A stretch of DNA of 64,000 nt, taken from the NCBI GenBank assembly GCA_963730165.1, contig CAVSQS010000001.1:558001-622000 (forward strand). Direction: 5' to 3'. This DNA comes from DASSQJ01 sp963730165. Lineage in GTDB: Bacteria; Actinomycetota; Actinomycetes; Actinomycetales; Dermatophilaceae. The position numbers and the translations under genes were made by a program. The notes beneath the pieces were generated by a model. It was not told the origin of the DNA, made no database searches, and was given only the letters and a program-made list of their open reading frames with translations. Shown here one piece after another: positions 25,852-32,338 of this stretch. Within the stretch, counting starts at the first letter, position 1; every line of letters starts with the position of its first letter.

Positions 25852-26529
25852 GTGAACGACCTCGGCCCCACGGGCTCGCCGGTTGCCAGCCAGCGGATCG
25901 CCACTGCCCTGGCGCAGCGGATCCTCGACGGGGAGCTGGCTCCCGGCGCGAGGATCAAGCAGGACGAGCTGGCCAGCCAACTCCAGTCGAGCCGGATCCC
26001 GGTGCGGGAGGCGCTGCGGATCCTCGCGGCCCGCGGCCTGGTGACGTTGCGGTCCAACAGCGGCGCGTGGGTGTCCCGGATGACCCGAGACGACCTCGAG
26101 GTCTCCTACAAGATGCGCGAGCGCCTCGAGCCACTGCTCCTGGCCGAGAGCCTGCCCCGGCTCACCGACGCGCAGGTGGCGAGGATGCGAGACCTCCAGG
26201 ACGAGATCGAGGCCAACGACGACGTCGAGCGGTTCCTCGTCCTCGACCGTGAGCTGCACTGGACCTCGTACGCGGGCCACCGGGCCCCTCAGCTGGCCGA
26301 CGTCATCGAGCGGCTGTGGGACACGACCCAGCACTACCGTCGCGCCTTCACCCGGCTCGCCGGCCGGCGGCGGGCCTGGATCATCAACGCCGAGCACCGT
26401 CTGCTCATCGAGGCGGTCACCCGACGCGACGTCGAGGGCGCCGGCACGGTCCTGGCCCAGCACATCCGCCGGACGCGGGTCGAGCTCGCCCAGCACGCGA
26501 GCCTGTTCGACGACGCCGCGAACGGCTGA
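25852..26529 (+). CDS. GntR family regulator, FadR/FCD subfamily
   Basis: The protein has 225 residues from the GTG at 25852, behind GGAGACC. The winged helix covers about residues 15-80 (IATALAQRILDGELAPGARIKQDELASQL...SRIPVREALRILAARGLV). The helical FCD domain (about 90-215) contains LDRELHWTSYAGH and NAEHRLLIEAV, which carry the usual acidic/His metal and effector ligands. FCD regulators usually repress catabolic operons and respond to an organic acid. It very likely acts on the two ATGGATCCAT sites between its own operon and the E1/E2 operon. Confidence 0.92.
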   Translation: MNDLGPTGSPVASQRIATALAQRILDGELAPGARIKQDELASQLQSSRIPVREALRILAARGLVTLRSNSGAWVSRMTRDDLEVSYKMRERLEPLLLAESLPRLTDAQVARMRDLQDEIEANDDVERFLVLDRELHWTSYAGHRAPQLADVIERLWDTTQHYRRAFTRLAGRRRAWIINAEHRLLIEAVTRRDVEGAGTVLAQHIRRTRVELAQHASLFDDAANG

Positions 26530-26534
26530 CCCCG

Positions 26535-26553
26535 GGCGGCGCAGGTCGCCGCC
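26535..26553. terminator. Short hairpin between convergent genes
   Basis: GGCGGCG (26535-26541) and CGCCGCC (26547-26553) pair around a five-base loop in the 51-base gap between the GntR gene and the convergent thioesterase gene. Confidence 0.45.
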
Positions 26554-26580
26554 GCGCCGGCACCGGGCGCGGCCGGGAGA

Positions 26581-27351
26581 TCAGCGCGGGCGCACGGTGA
26601 GGCTCTGGGCAAGCGTTCCCAACGGGCCGACCGCGTCGTGGAGGCGGCTGCTCGTGACCCCGATGCCGTTCTCCCCGAACGTCACCGACGTGTCGAACCC
26701 GAGCCACTCCCCCACCGGCTCGCGCAGCAGGTGTGCGGTGAGGTCGACGTTCGGGAAGTGCACACGAGCCGGGTCAGCGCGCACGGTCATGCCGTTGGCG
26801 AGGTCGAGCAGCCCGGCGACGCGCGCGGTGTTCCCCACCTCCTCGCCCTCGACCAACGGCTGCGCCGTCCGCACCCAGAACCAGCCCCGGCCCGGCTCCT
26901 CGAGGTGCCGGCGCAGCTCGACCGTGCGGATGAACCCGCCCGGCCAGGTCGTGGCGGGCGACCACGCCGGCAGCGCATCGGGGCCCGGGATGGGGGTGAA
27001 CGGCGTCCCCGCGGTCCCGGTGGTGTCCCGCGGCTCGATGAGCCAGGCGCGCATCAGCACGATGGTGCGCCCGGAATGGGTCAGCTCGGCCTCGACGAGC
27101 TCGATGGTCCGGCCGGGGCGCAGGACCCGTACGTCGACCCGGACGACGTCGACCGGGACCGTGCCGAAGATGTCGTAGGAGAGGCGTGAGACGACGAGCC
27201 CGTCGTCCCGCCGCGCGTCGCGGTCGCGCAGCGCCGCGTGGGCGAGCAGACCGAGCGCCGGGGCGACGTGCTGCTCGTCCTCACGCCACGCCCCGCTCGT
27301 GTGCTCGGTGGCGCGGAACCGGTCGGTGCCGAGCCGCTCGAAGTACGCCAC
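26581..27351 (-). CDS. Thioesterase (double hotdog, acyl-CoA thioesterase-like) family protein
   Basis: The protein has 256 residues from the GTG at 27351, with GAGGAGG upstream; the open frame continues to 27507 without a ribosome site. It begins AYFERLGTDRFRATEHTSGAW, typical of the actinobacterial thioesterase/TesB-like family, and contains two hotdog repeats (about residues 1-110 and 140-250; the second includes RVHFPNVDLTAHLLREPVGEWLG). It probably hydrolyses acyl-CoA. It converges on the GntR gene and does not appear to be part of the catabolic operon. Confidence 0.82.
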   Translation of the reverse strand: MAYFERLGTDRFRATEHTSGAWREDEQHVAPALGLLAHAALRDRDARRDDGLVVSRLSYDIFGTVPVDVVRVDVRVLRPGRTIELVEAELTHSGRTIVLMRAWLIEPRDTTGTAGTPFTPIPGPDALPAWSPATTWPGGFIRTVELRRHLEEPGRGWFWVRTAQPLVEGEEVGNTARVAGLLDLANGMTVRADPARVHFPNVDLTAHLLREPVGEWLGFDTSVTFGENGIGVTSSRLHDAVGPLGTLAQSLTVRPR

Positions 27352-27454
27352 GCGGCCTCCTCGTCGGGGTGTCGGTGCTCCGAGCCTAGGACGGGTCGGA
27401 GGTGGGCGCCCATCGGGCATCCGGACTTGGCCTGAGTCGGGAACACATCGTAAA

Positions 27455-27475
27455 GTTGAGTCGTTCACACTCATG
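27455..27475 (+). promoter_or_regulatory. HAIR-like (HspR) inverted repeat before hsp20
   Basis: GTTGAGT (27455-27461), seven bases, then ACTCATG (27469-27475) matches the HspR consensus CTTGAGT-N7-ACTCAAG at 11 of 14 arm positions, with the correct spacing. It lies 50 bases before the hsp20 start, in a short AT-richer patch. Confidence 0.7.
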
Positions 27476-27524
27476 CAAAACACGGGCGCGACAAGCGCCC
27501 CCGGCACATCACGGAGGAATACCC

Positions 27525-27971
27525 ATGGCCACGACCTTCGACCCGTTCCGCGACCTCGACCGCATGCTCGCCGGCAGCCTGCGCACCCCGGCCAGCGCGG
27601 CGATGCCGATGGACCTCTACCGCACCGGCGAGACCTTCGTCGCGAAGGTCGACCTGCCCGGCGTGGACCCGAGCACCATCGACGTCGACGTCGAGGACCG
27701 CACCCTCACCATCCGCGCCGAGCGCCGCGAACAGACCGACGACGGCGTCCAGTGGCTCTCGCACGAGCGCCCGAGCGGGACCTTTGCCCGTCAGCTCACC
27801 CTCGGCTACGGCGTCGCCCTCGACCGGATCGAGGCCGACTACTCCGACGGCGTCCTGACCCTCACCATCCCGGTGGCGGAGGAGGCCCGGCCCCGCAAGA
27901 TCGCGGTGAACCACGCCGGCGGCCACCAGGTCATCAGCGGCGAGGCCGAGAAGGAGCCGGCCCGCGCCTGA
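27525..27971 (+). CDS. Small heat shock protein, Hsp20/alpha-crystallin family
   Basis: The protein has 148 residues from the ATG at 27525, with GGAGG eight bases upstream. A short N-terminal arm (FDPFRDLDRML) precedes the alpha-crystallin domain (about 28-125: MPMDLYRTGETFVAKVDLPGVDPSTIDVDVEDRTLTIRAERRE pattern, then GVLTLTIPVAEEARPRKI with the I-x-I/V-like anchor). It is an ATP-independent holdase chaperone. The HAIR-like operator upstream suggests repression by HspR, and a strong hairpin follows the gene. Confidence 0.95.
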   Translation: MATTFDPFRDLDRMLAGSLRTPASAAMPMDLYRTGETFVAKVDLPGVDPSTIDVDVEDRTLTIRAERREQTDDGVQWLSHERPSGTFARQLTLGYGVALDRIEADYSDGVLTLTIPVAEEARPRKIAVNHAGGHQVISGEAEKEPARA

Positions 27972-27989
27972 CCCCACCCCCGGCCCCAC

Positions 27990-28023
27990 GACGGCGCCGC
28001 CCCTGCCACGGGGCGGCGCCGTC
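27990..28023 (+). terminator. Strong hairpin terminator after hsp20
   Basis: Fourteen perfectly paired bases (left arm GACGGCGCCGCCCC, 27990-28003; right arm 28010-28023) enclose a six-base loop, 18 bases after the hsp20 stop. Confidence 0.8.
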
Positions 28024-28057
28024 GCGCGCCCGGAGCGGCCTGCGTCATGATCGGGGC

Positions 28058-28690
28058 ATGCGTGAGACCACCCGAAGCGACCTGATGGCCCAGCTGAGCG
28101 AGACCGGGAGGCACGTCGTCGAGCGCGGCCTGGTCCAGGCGAGTGGCGGCAACCTGTCCGCCCGGGTCCCGGGCACCAACCGCTTCCTCGTCACCGCGAC
28201 GGGCACCTGGCTCGACCGGCTCACCGAGGAGGACTTCGCCGAGGTCACGCTCGAGGGCGAGCGCGTCGGCGGGGCCGAGCGCCCGTCGGTGGAGTGGCGG
28301 CTGCACCAGCGCACCTACGCCGTCCGTGAGGACGTCGCAGCCATCGTCCACCTGCACCCCCAGCACGTCCTGCTCGTCGACCTGCTCGGCGCGCCCATCC
28401 GGTTCACGACGCTGGACCACCAGTACTACCTCGGGGGCGTCGGGCGGATCCCGTTCCTGCCGTCCGGCTCGCCCGAGGTGGCCGAGGCGGCGGCCGAGGC
28501 CGCACGCGACCACGACGCTGTCGTGCTCGCCCACCACGGCTGCTCGGCGCTCGGCGACACGGTCTCGATGGCACTGCGTCGTGCCCTCAACCTCGAGGAG
28601 GCGGCGATGATGACCTACCGTCTCCTGCTCGCCGGGAACACCAGCGCCGACTTCCCCGCGGAGTACCGGGACCGGATCATCACCGTCTGA
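28058..28690 (+). CDS. Class II aldolase/adducin family protein
   Basis: The protein has 210 residues from the ATG at 28058. It has the FucA-like fold with the substrate motif GLVQASGGNLSARV (about 25-40), the catalytic glutamate region GAERPSVEWRLH, zinc ligands in HLHPQHVLLVD (histidines near 103-105) and the third histidine in LAHHGCSALG. Members include fuculose-phosphate aldolase, 5-deoxyribulose-phosphate aldolase (DrdA/Ald2) and methylthioribulose-phosphate dehydratase. With mtnA only 1.5 kb away, an aldol cleavage in 5'-deoxynucleoside salvage is plausible but not shown. Confidence 0.9.
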   Translation: MRETTRSDLMAQLSETGRHVVERGLVQASGGNLSARVPGTNRFLVTATGTWLDRLTEEDFAEVTLEGERVGGAERPSVEWRLHQRTYAVREDVAAIVHLHPQHVLLVDLLGAPIRFTTLDHQYYLGGVGRIPFLPSGSPEVAEAAAEAARDHDAVVLAHHGCSALGDTVSMALRRALNLEEAAMMTYRLLLAGNTSADFPAEYRDRIITV

Positions 28691-28691
28691 G

Positions 28692-28714
28692 CCGCCGCTC
28701 GGGCCGCGCGGCGG
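28692..28714. terminator. Hairpin between convergent genes
   Basis: CCGCCGC (28692-28698) pairs with GCGGCGG (28708-28714) around a nine-base loop, directly after the aldolase stop and just before the end of the convergent membrane protein gene. Confidence 0.5.
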
Positions 28715-28725
28715 TGCTCAGCGGG

Positions 28726-29496
28726 TCAGCGGGTCAGCGCCAGGCTGGTGAGCGCCACGAGCCAGGACACGAAGGAGCCGACGAGGAAGTACTCGGTGAC
28801 CTCGTCGATGCCGACGCCGTCGACGCTCGTCGTCTCGCTGCGCTTGGCCTGCAGCTCGGGGAAGCGGATCAGACCCTTCGCGGCGATGACGAGGCCTGCG
28901 GCGGTGACCTGTCCGGCCAGGCCGAGCCCGAGGATCACGAGCCGCTCCATCGGCCCGAGGAGGCGGCCCCCACGGAGTTGGTCGGACGGTTGCGGGTCGA
29001 GCCCGGCCTCGGCCCGGACGACCGGCCGCATCGCCCCGACACTGACGAGGACGAGGCGGACGAGCACGTTCGCGGTGGCGAGGTTGGCCAGGACGAGGGC
29101 GAGGACGAGCAGGACGCGGCCGGTGGAGACCGGGCCCGCAACGAGGGGAAGGTCGGCCCACTGCAGCCAGCGGCCGAGCACCCCCGAAGGGACGGTCGCC
29201 CATCCGGACGGCAGGATGCACCACGCGAGCCCGGCGGCCAGCCAGCCGAGCGCCGCGCCGTGGCCGGAGCCGGTGTTGAGCGACTGCGTCGAGTACCGGA
29301 CCCACAGCCCGAGCGGGACGATCGCCGCGGCGAGCACGACGACGTCGACCGGCGCGGTGAGCCCGGAGAGCGCCGCGAGGACGAGGACCAGGCCGGCGCC
29401 CGCGGGGACGGCCCACCGGGACACCCGCGGACGGTCGAGGGCACGCACGAGGTCGGCGAGCCCGACGCCGGCGAGCCAGACCGCGAGCCACGTCAC
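28726..29496 (-). CDS. Multipass membrane protein coupled to SatD
   Basis: The protein has 256 residues and starts at a GTG that overlaps the satD stop (GTGA), so translation is coupled. It has about six hydrophobic helices, a central polar loop (RAEAGLDPQPSDQLRGG) and a conserved-looking C-terminal part (AAKGLIRFPELQAKRSE...VTEYFLVGSFVSWLVALTSLAL). I do not recognise a named family with certainty. The fixed pairing suggests it is the membrane partner or effector of SatD. Confidence 0.8.
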   Translation of the reverse strand: MTWLAVWLAGVGLADLVRALDRPRVSRWAVPAGAGLVLVLAALSGLTAPVDVVVLAAAIVPLGLWVRYSTQSLNTGSGHGAALGWLAAGLAWCILPSGWATVPSGVLGRWLQWADLPLVAGPVSTGRVLLVLALVLANLATANVLVRLVLVSVGAMRPVVRAEAGLDPQPSDQLRGGRLLGPMERLVILGLGLAGQVTAAGLVIAAKGLIRFPELQAKRSETTSVDGVGIDEVTEYFLVGSFVSWLVALTSLALTR

Positions 29497-30143
29497 GGCA
29501 GCCCCCGCAGCAGCTCCCGGGCGGCGAGCACGACGCCCAGGCCGTCCGCCCGCACCCGCTGGGACACCGCCGAGGCGCTGACGCCCTCGCGCCCGGCGAG
29601 CTCGGCCTGGGTCGTGGTCGGTTCCATGAGCCCCCTCAACAGTCGGACGGACCGGTCCGAGACAGAGCCAACCAGATGGTCCCGACACAGCAGGGCGGCG
29701 TTGACGGCGTCCTCGAGCGGGTCCGGCTCGGCGCTCCGGTACGCGGTGCGCGCCGTCCTCGTGGCGGCACGGTCCGCGGCGGCCTCGGCCGCCTCCACCG
29801 CCGCCCGGGCGGACCACCACCCCGGCCCGTCCTCGATCCCGCGGTCACCGTCGAGGACGGTGACCTCGCCGCGTCCGACCCCGACCCGGACGTCGACGTC
29901 CGGAAGGGCGTGGAGGCGCAGCACGAAGCTCGCCTCGAGGGCGGCACCGAGCGTCGGGTAGGCAGCCTGGAACTCGTCGCCGACGGTGACGACCAGCCCG
30001 CGCATCGACGGGACGACGGCCTCGGTCGCCTCGAGAGCGGCCTCGAGTCGGTGGTGCACCCGCTGCCGGTCGAGGGCCGTCCGAGACCCGACGATGTCGC
30101 CGATGACCAGACACGGTGCGAGACGCTGCCCGGATCCTCTCAT
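29493..30143 (-). CDS. SatD family protein: cyclase-like domain plus helix-turn-helix
   Basis: This 216-residue protein begins with LVIGDIVGSR (Asp16), continues with VTVGDEFQAA (55-58) and VRVGVGRGEV (86-93), and has a GWWSARAAVEAAE helix. The order and spacing resemble class III nucleotide cyclases (F-x-D-I-x-G, GDGxxA, RxGxHxGxV), although key catalytic residues are not all recognisable. The C-terminal 40 residues (TTTQAELAGREGVSASAVSQRVRADG) form a helix-turn-helix. The ATG at 30143 is exactly six bases after a perfect TATAAT, so the mRNA is probably leaderless. The family's biochemical role is not established. Confidence 0.85.
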   Translation of the reverse strand: MRGSGQRLAPCLVIGDIVGSRTALDRQRVHHRLEAALEATEAVVPSMRGLVVTVGDEFQAAYPTLGAALEASFVLRLHALPDVDVRVGVGRGEVTVLDGDRGIEDGPGWWSARAAVEAAEAAADRAATRTARTAYRSAEPDPLEDAVNAALLCRDHLVGSVSDRSVRLLRGLMEPTTTQAELAGREGVSASAVSQRVRADGLGVVLAARELLRGLP

Positions 30144-30166
30144 GTGAAGATTATACCTTCACATGA
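30140..30166 (-). promoter_or_regulatory. satD leaderless promoter inside an operator palindrome
   Basis: A perfect inverted repeat with ten-base arms (TCATGTGAAG at 30140-30149, CTTCACATGA at 30157-30166) surrounds seven bases. On the minus strand the centre reads TATAAT (30155-30150), followed by six bases and then the satD ATG (30143). A protein bound here would cover both the -10 element and the start codon. Confidence 0.8.
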
Positions 30167-30171
30167 TGAAA

Positions 30172-30190
30172 ATGAAGGTGGATTCTTCAT
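30172..30190 (-). promoter_or_regulatory. Second TGAAG-N7-CTTCA operator
   Basis: ATGAAG (30172-30177) and CTTCAT (30185-30190) repeat the TGAAG-N7-CTTCA core of the first site, 28 bases away centre to centre. It overlaps the mtnA stop codon and covers the expected -35 region of satD. Confidence 0.65.
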
Positions 30191-31236
30191 GCAGGCGCGG
30201 CAGCGGACCGCGGAACCCGGCCGACGCGCGGTTCGAGGACCCCGCGCTCGGTGGCGATGGCGTCGACGAGCCGGGCCGGGGTGACGTCGAAAGCCGGGTT
30301 GAACCCCGGCGAGCCCTCGGGGACCGTCCGCGCACCCTCGTAGGCCGTGACCTCCTCTTCCGGTCGCTCCTCGATCTCGATGACCGCCCCGTCGGGGGTC
30401 TCGAGGTCGACGCTCGACCAGGGCGCCGCGACGAGCATCGGGAGGCCGGCGTCGCGGCAGGCCAGCGCCACGGAGAGCGTCCCGATCTTGTTCGCGACAT
30501 CGCCGTTGGCGGCGATGCGGTCGGCACCGACGACGGCGCAGTCGACGAGGCCGCGCAGGACGGTCGAGGCCGCGGCGCCGTCGACCTGCACCGCGTGCGG
30601 GATCCGCGCCTCGGCCAGCTCGAAGGCGGTCAGACGGGCCCCCTGGAGCAGGGGCCGGGTCTCGTCGACGTAGACGAACTCCAGGCGACCGCGCTCGTCG
30701 AGCTCCCGGACGACCCCGAGCGCCGTGCCCCATCCTGCCGTCGCGAGCGCGCCGGCGTTGCAGTGCGTGAGCACCCGAAGGCGCGGCCGGTCGATCCGGG
30801 CGAGCAGCCAGTCGGCGGCCCGGCGGGACAGCTCGCGGTTGGCCGCGACGTCCTCGTCAGCCACCGCGCGGGCCTCCCCGAGGACCGCGTCACGACCCCG
30901 CTCCATCAGGGGCCGGACCCGGTCGACGCCCCAGGCGAGGTTCACGGCAGTGGGGCGTGCCGCGCGGACCCGGTCGACGGCGCGCTCCAGCTCGGCCGCA
31001 CCCCACCCCTCGCGCGCAGCCTCGTCCATCGCGACGACCACCCCCATGGCGCCCGCCACACCCAGGGCCGGGGCTCCCCGGACCGCCAACGCGCGGATCG
31101 CCTCGACGAGGTCCTCGGTCGACTCGATCACCCGGTAGGCCGTGCTGCCGGGAAGCAGCGTCTGGTCGAGCAGCCGCAGGGCGCCCCGGCCGTCGACTCC
31201 CGCGGCATCGTCCCAGTCGATCGTGACAAAGGCCAT
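30187..31236 (-). CDS. mtnA: S-methyl-5-thioribose-1-phosphate isomerase
   Basis: This 349-residue enzyme is an eIF2B-alpha-fold isomerase that converts methylthioribose-1-phosphate (and in some bacteria 5-deoxyribose-1-phosphate) to the ribulose form. Recognisable motifs are VRGAPALGVAGAMG (about 53-66), the catalytic cysteine in THCNAGALAT, and VVGADRIAANGDVANKIGT with the catalytic aspartate. The length matches the family. There is no mtnB/C/D/E around it; the nearest relevant gene is the class II aldolase at 28058. The ATG has GTAGGGTG upstream. Confidence 0.95.
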   Translation of the reverse strand: MAFVTIDWDDAAGVDGRGALRLLDQTLLPGSTAYRVIESTEDLVEAIRALAVRGAPALGVAGAMGVVVAMDEAAREGWGAAELERAVDRVRAARPTAVNLAWGVDRVRPLMERGRDAVLGEARAVADEDVAANRELSRRAADWLLARIDRPRLRVLTHCNAGALATAGWGTALGVVRELDERGRLEFVYVDETRPLLQGARLTAFELAEARIPHAVQVDGAAASTVLRGLVDCAVVGADRIAANGDVANKIGTLSVALACRDAGLPMLVAAPWSSVDLETPDGAVIEIEERPEEEVTAYEGARTVPEGSPGFNPAFDVTPARLVDAIATERGVLEPRVGRVPRSAAAPA

Positions 31237-31341
31237 GGACGCACCCTACGACCCCGCGCCGGTCGCCGTCGGGTGGCCCCCGCCGCAGGGGCTTCGACAT
31301 TCCCGCGACCCGTGTGACCCCGGTCCTTGCGCAGGTCGGGG

Positions 31342-31378
31342 CGCCATGACACGGTCATGGCGTGGGACGCCGTCCCAC
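31342..31378 (+). promoter_or_regulatory. Two abutting palindromes before the universal stress protein gene
   Basis: A nine-base-arm palindrome (CGCCATGAC at 31342-31350, GTCATGGCG at 31354-31362) runs directly into a 17-base palindrome, GTGGGACGCCGTCCCAC (31362-31378). The second contains GGGAC-N3-GTCCC, close to the DevR/DosR box GGGAC-N4-GTCCC but one base shorter. They lie 70-110 bases before the gene. Confidence 0.55.
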
Positions 31379-31449
31379 CACGACGGACCCGGTCGCCGGA
31401 CAGTGGAGGCCGGGGGCGCCGCGCCACCCGCCCACCGGAAGGACGCGCG

Positions 31450-32310
31450 ATGAGCGTCTCTCGTGTCGTTGTCGGAGTCGACGGTTCACCCAACTCCAAG
31501 GCCGCGGTCGCCCAGGCCTCGCACTTCGCGAGCAGCCGCGGCATGACCCTGCACGTGCTCCACGCCTTCGCCCCCGACCTGCCGATGCTCGGCTTCGGCG
31601 CGCTCGCCGACCGCACCCTGGTGACCGACCACGGCCAGCAGCTCATCGACAACGCCACCGCACGCGCCCACGCCGCGCACCCCGACCTCACCGTCACCGG
31701 CTCCCTCCAGGACGGCTACGCCAGCGAGGCGCTCGTCGCGGCCTCCCGGACCGCCGCGCTCGTGGTCGTCGGGGCGACCGGGCACGGCATCATCAGCCAG
31801 GCCAGTGTCGGGCCGACCGCGATGCAGGTCGTCACGCACGCCCGCTGCCCGGTGCTCGTCGTCGGCCACGAGACCTCCGGCGCCCCCGCCCGGGGCGGCC
31901 GCATCGTCGCCGGCGTCGACGGGTCCGACGCCTCGCTCAAGGCGGTCCAAGTGGCGTTCCGCGAGGCGGCCGTCGTCGAGGGGTCGCTCGAGGTGGTCCA
32001 CGCGTGGCAGGCGCGCAGCGCCGCGGACCCCACCCTCACCCACGCGTCGAGCTGGGAGGACTACGCGCGCCAGTGCGAGACCAAGGTCGACGCGGCGTTG
32101 GCCGACGAGCGGCGTCGGCACCCCCACGTCAAGGTGACCTACGAGGTCGTCAGCGGCGACCCGGCGGCGGCCCTGGCCGAGCGCACCGAGGGGGCAAGCC
32201 TCCTCGTCGTCGGCAGCCGCGGCAGCGGCGGCTTCCCCGGCCTGCACGTCGGGTCGGTCGCCCTCCAGCTCATGGGCCGCAGCGCCGCCCCGGTCCTCTT
32301 CATCCGCTGA
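31450..32310 (+). CDS. Universal stress protein with two UspA domains
   Basis: The protein has 286 residues from the ATG at 31450, with GGAAGGA upstream. Domain 1 (about 1-143) and domain 2 (about 148-286) each have the N-terminal VVVGVDGS/IVAGVDGS strand. Each also has the ATP-binding G-x2-G-x9-G-S/T pattern (GATGHGIISQASVGPTA; GSRGSGGFPGLHVGSVA). Tandem Usps of this type are common in actinobacteria and are often induced by hypoxia or stress through DevR. It converges with the oligopeptidase gene across a short hairpin. Confidence 0.95.
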   Translation: MSVSRVVVGVDGSPNSKAAVAQASHFASSRGMTLHVLHAFAPDLPMLGFGALADRTLVTDHGQQLIDNATARAHAAHPDLTVTGSLQDGYASEALVAASRTAALVVVGATGHGIISQASVGPTAMQVVTHARCPVLVVGHETSGAPARGGRIVAGVDGSDASLKAVQVAFREAAVVEGSLEVVHAWQARSAADPTLTHASSWEDYARQCETKVDAALADERRRHPHVKVTYEVVSGDPAAALAERTEGASLLVVGSRGSGGFPGLHVGSVALQLMGRSAAPVLFIR

Positions 32311-32338
32311 CCGCGTGACCGAGACGGCCCCGCGGTCA
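32308..32338. terminator. Hairpin spanning two convergent stop codons
   Basis: TGACCGCG (32308-32315) pairs with CGCGGTCA (32331-32338) around 15 bases. The arms include the stop codons of the universal stress protein (plus) and the oligopeptidase (minus). Confidence 0.5.

Noticed and set aside
12296..26529. The catabolic region as a recent mobile element
   Set aside because: No integrase, transposase, tRNA edge or terminal repeats are visible, and codon use matches the rest of the window; it is accessory but not demonstrably mobile.
31364..31376. A canonical DevR/DosR box
   Set aside because: The spacer between GGGAC and GTCCC is three bases, not four, so I list it only as a palindrome resembling that box.
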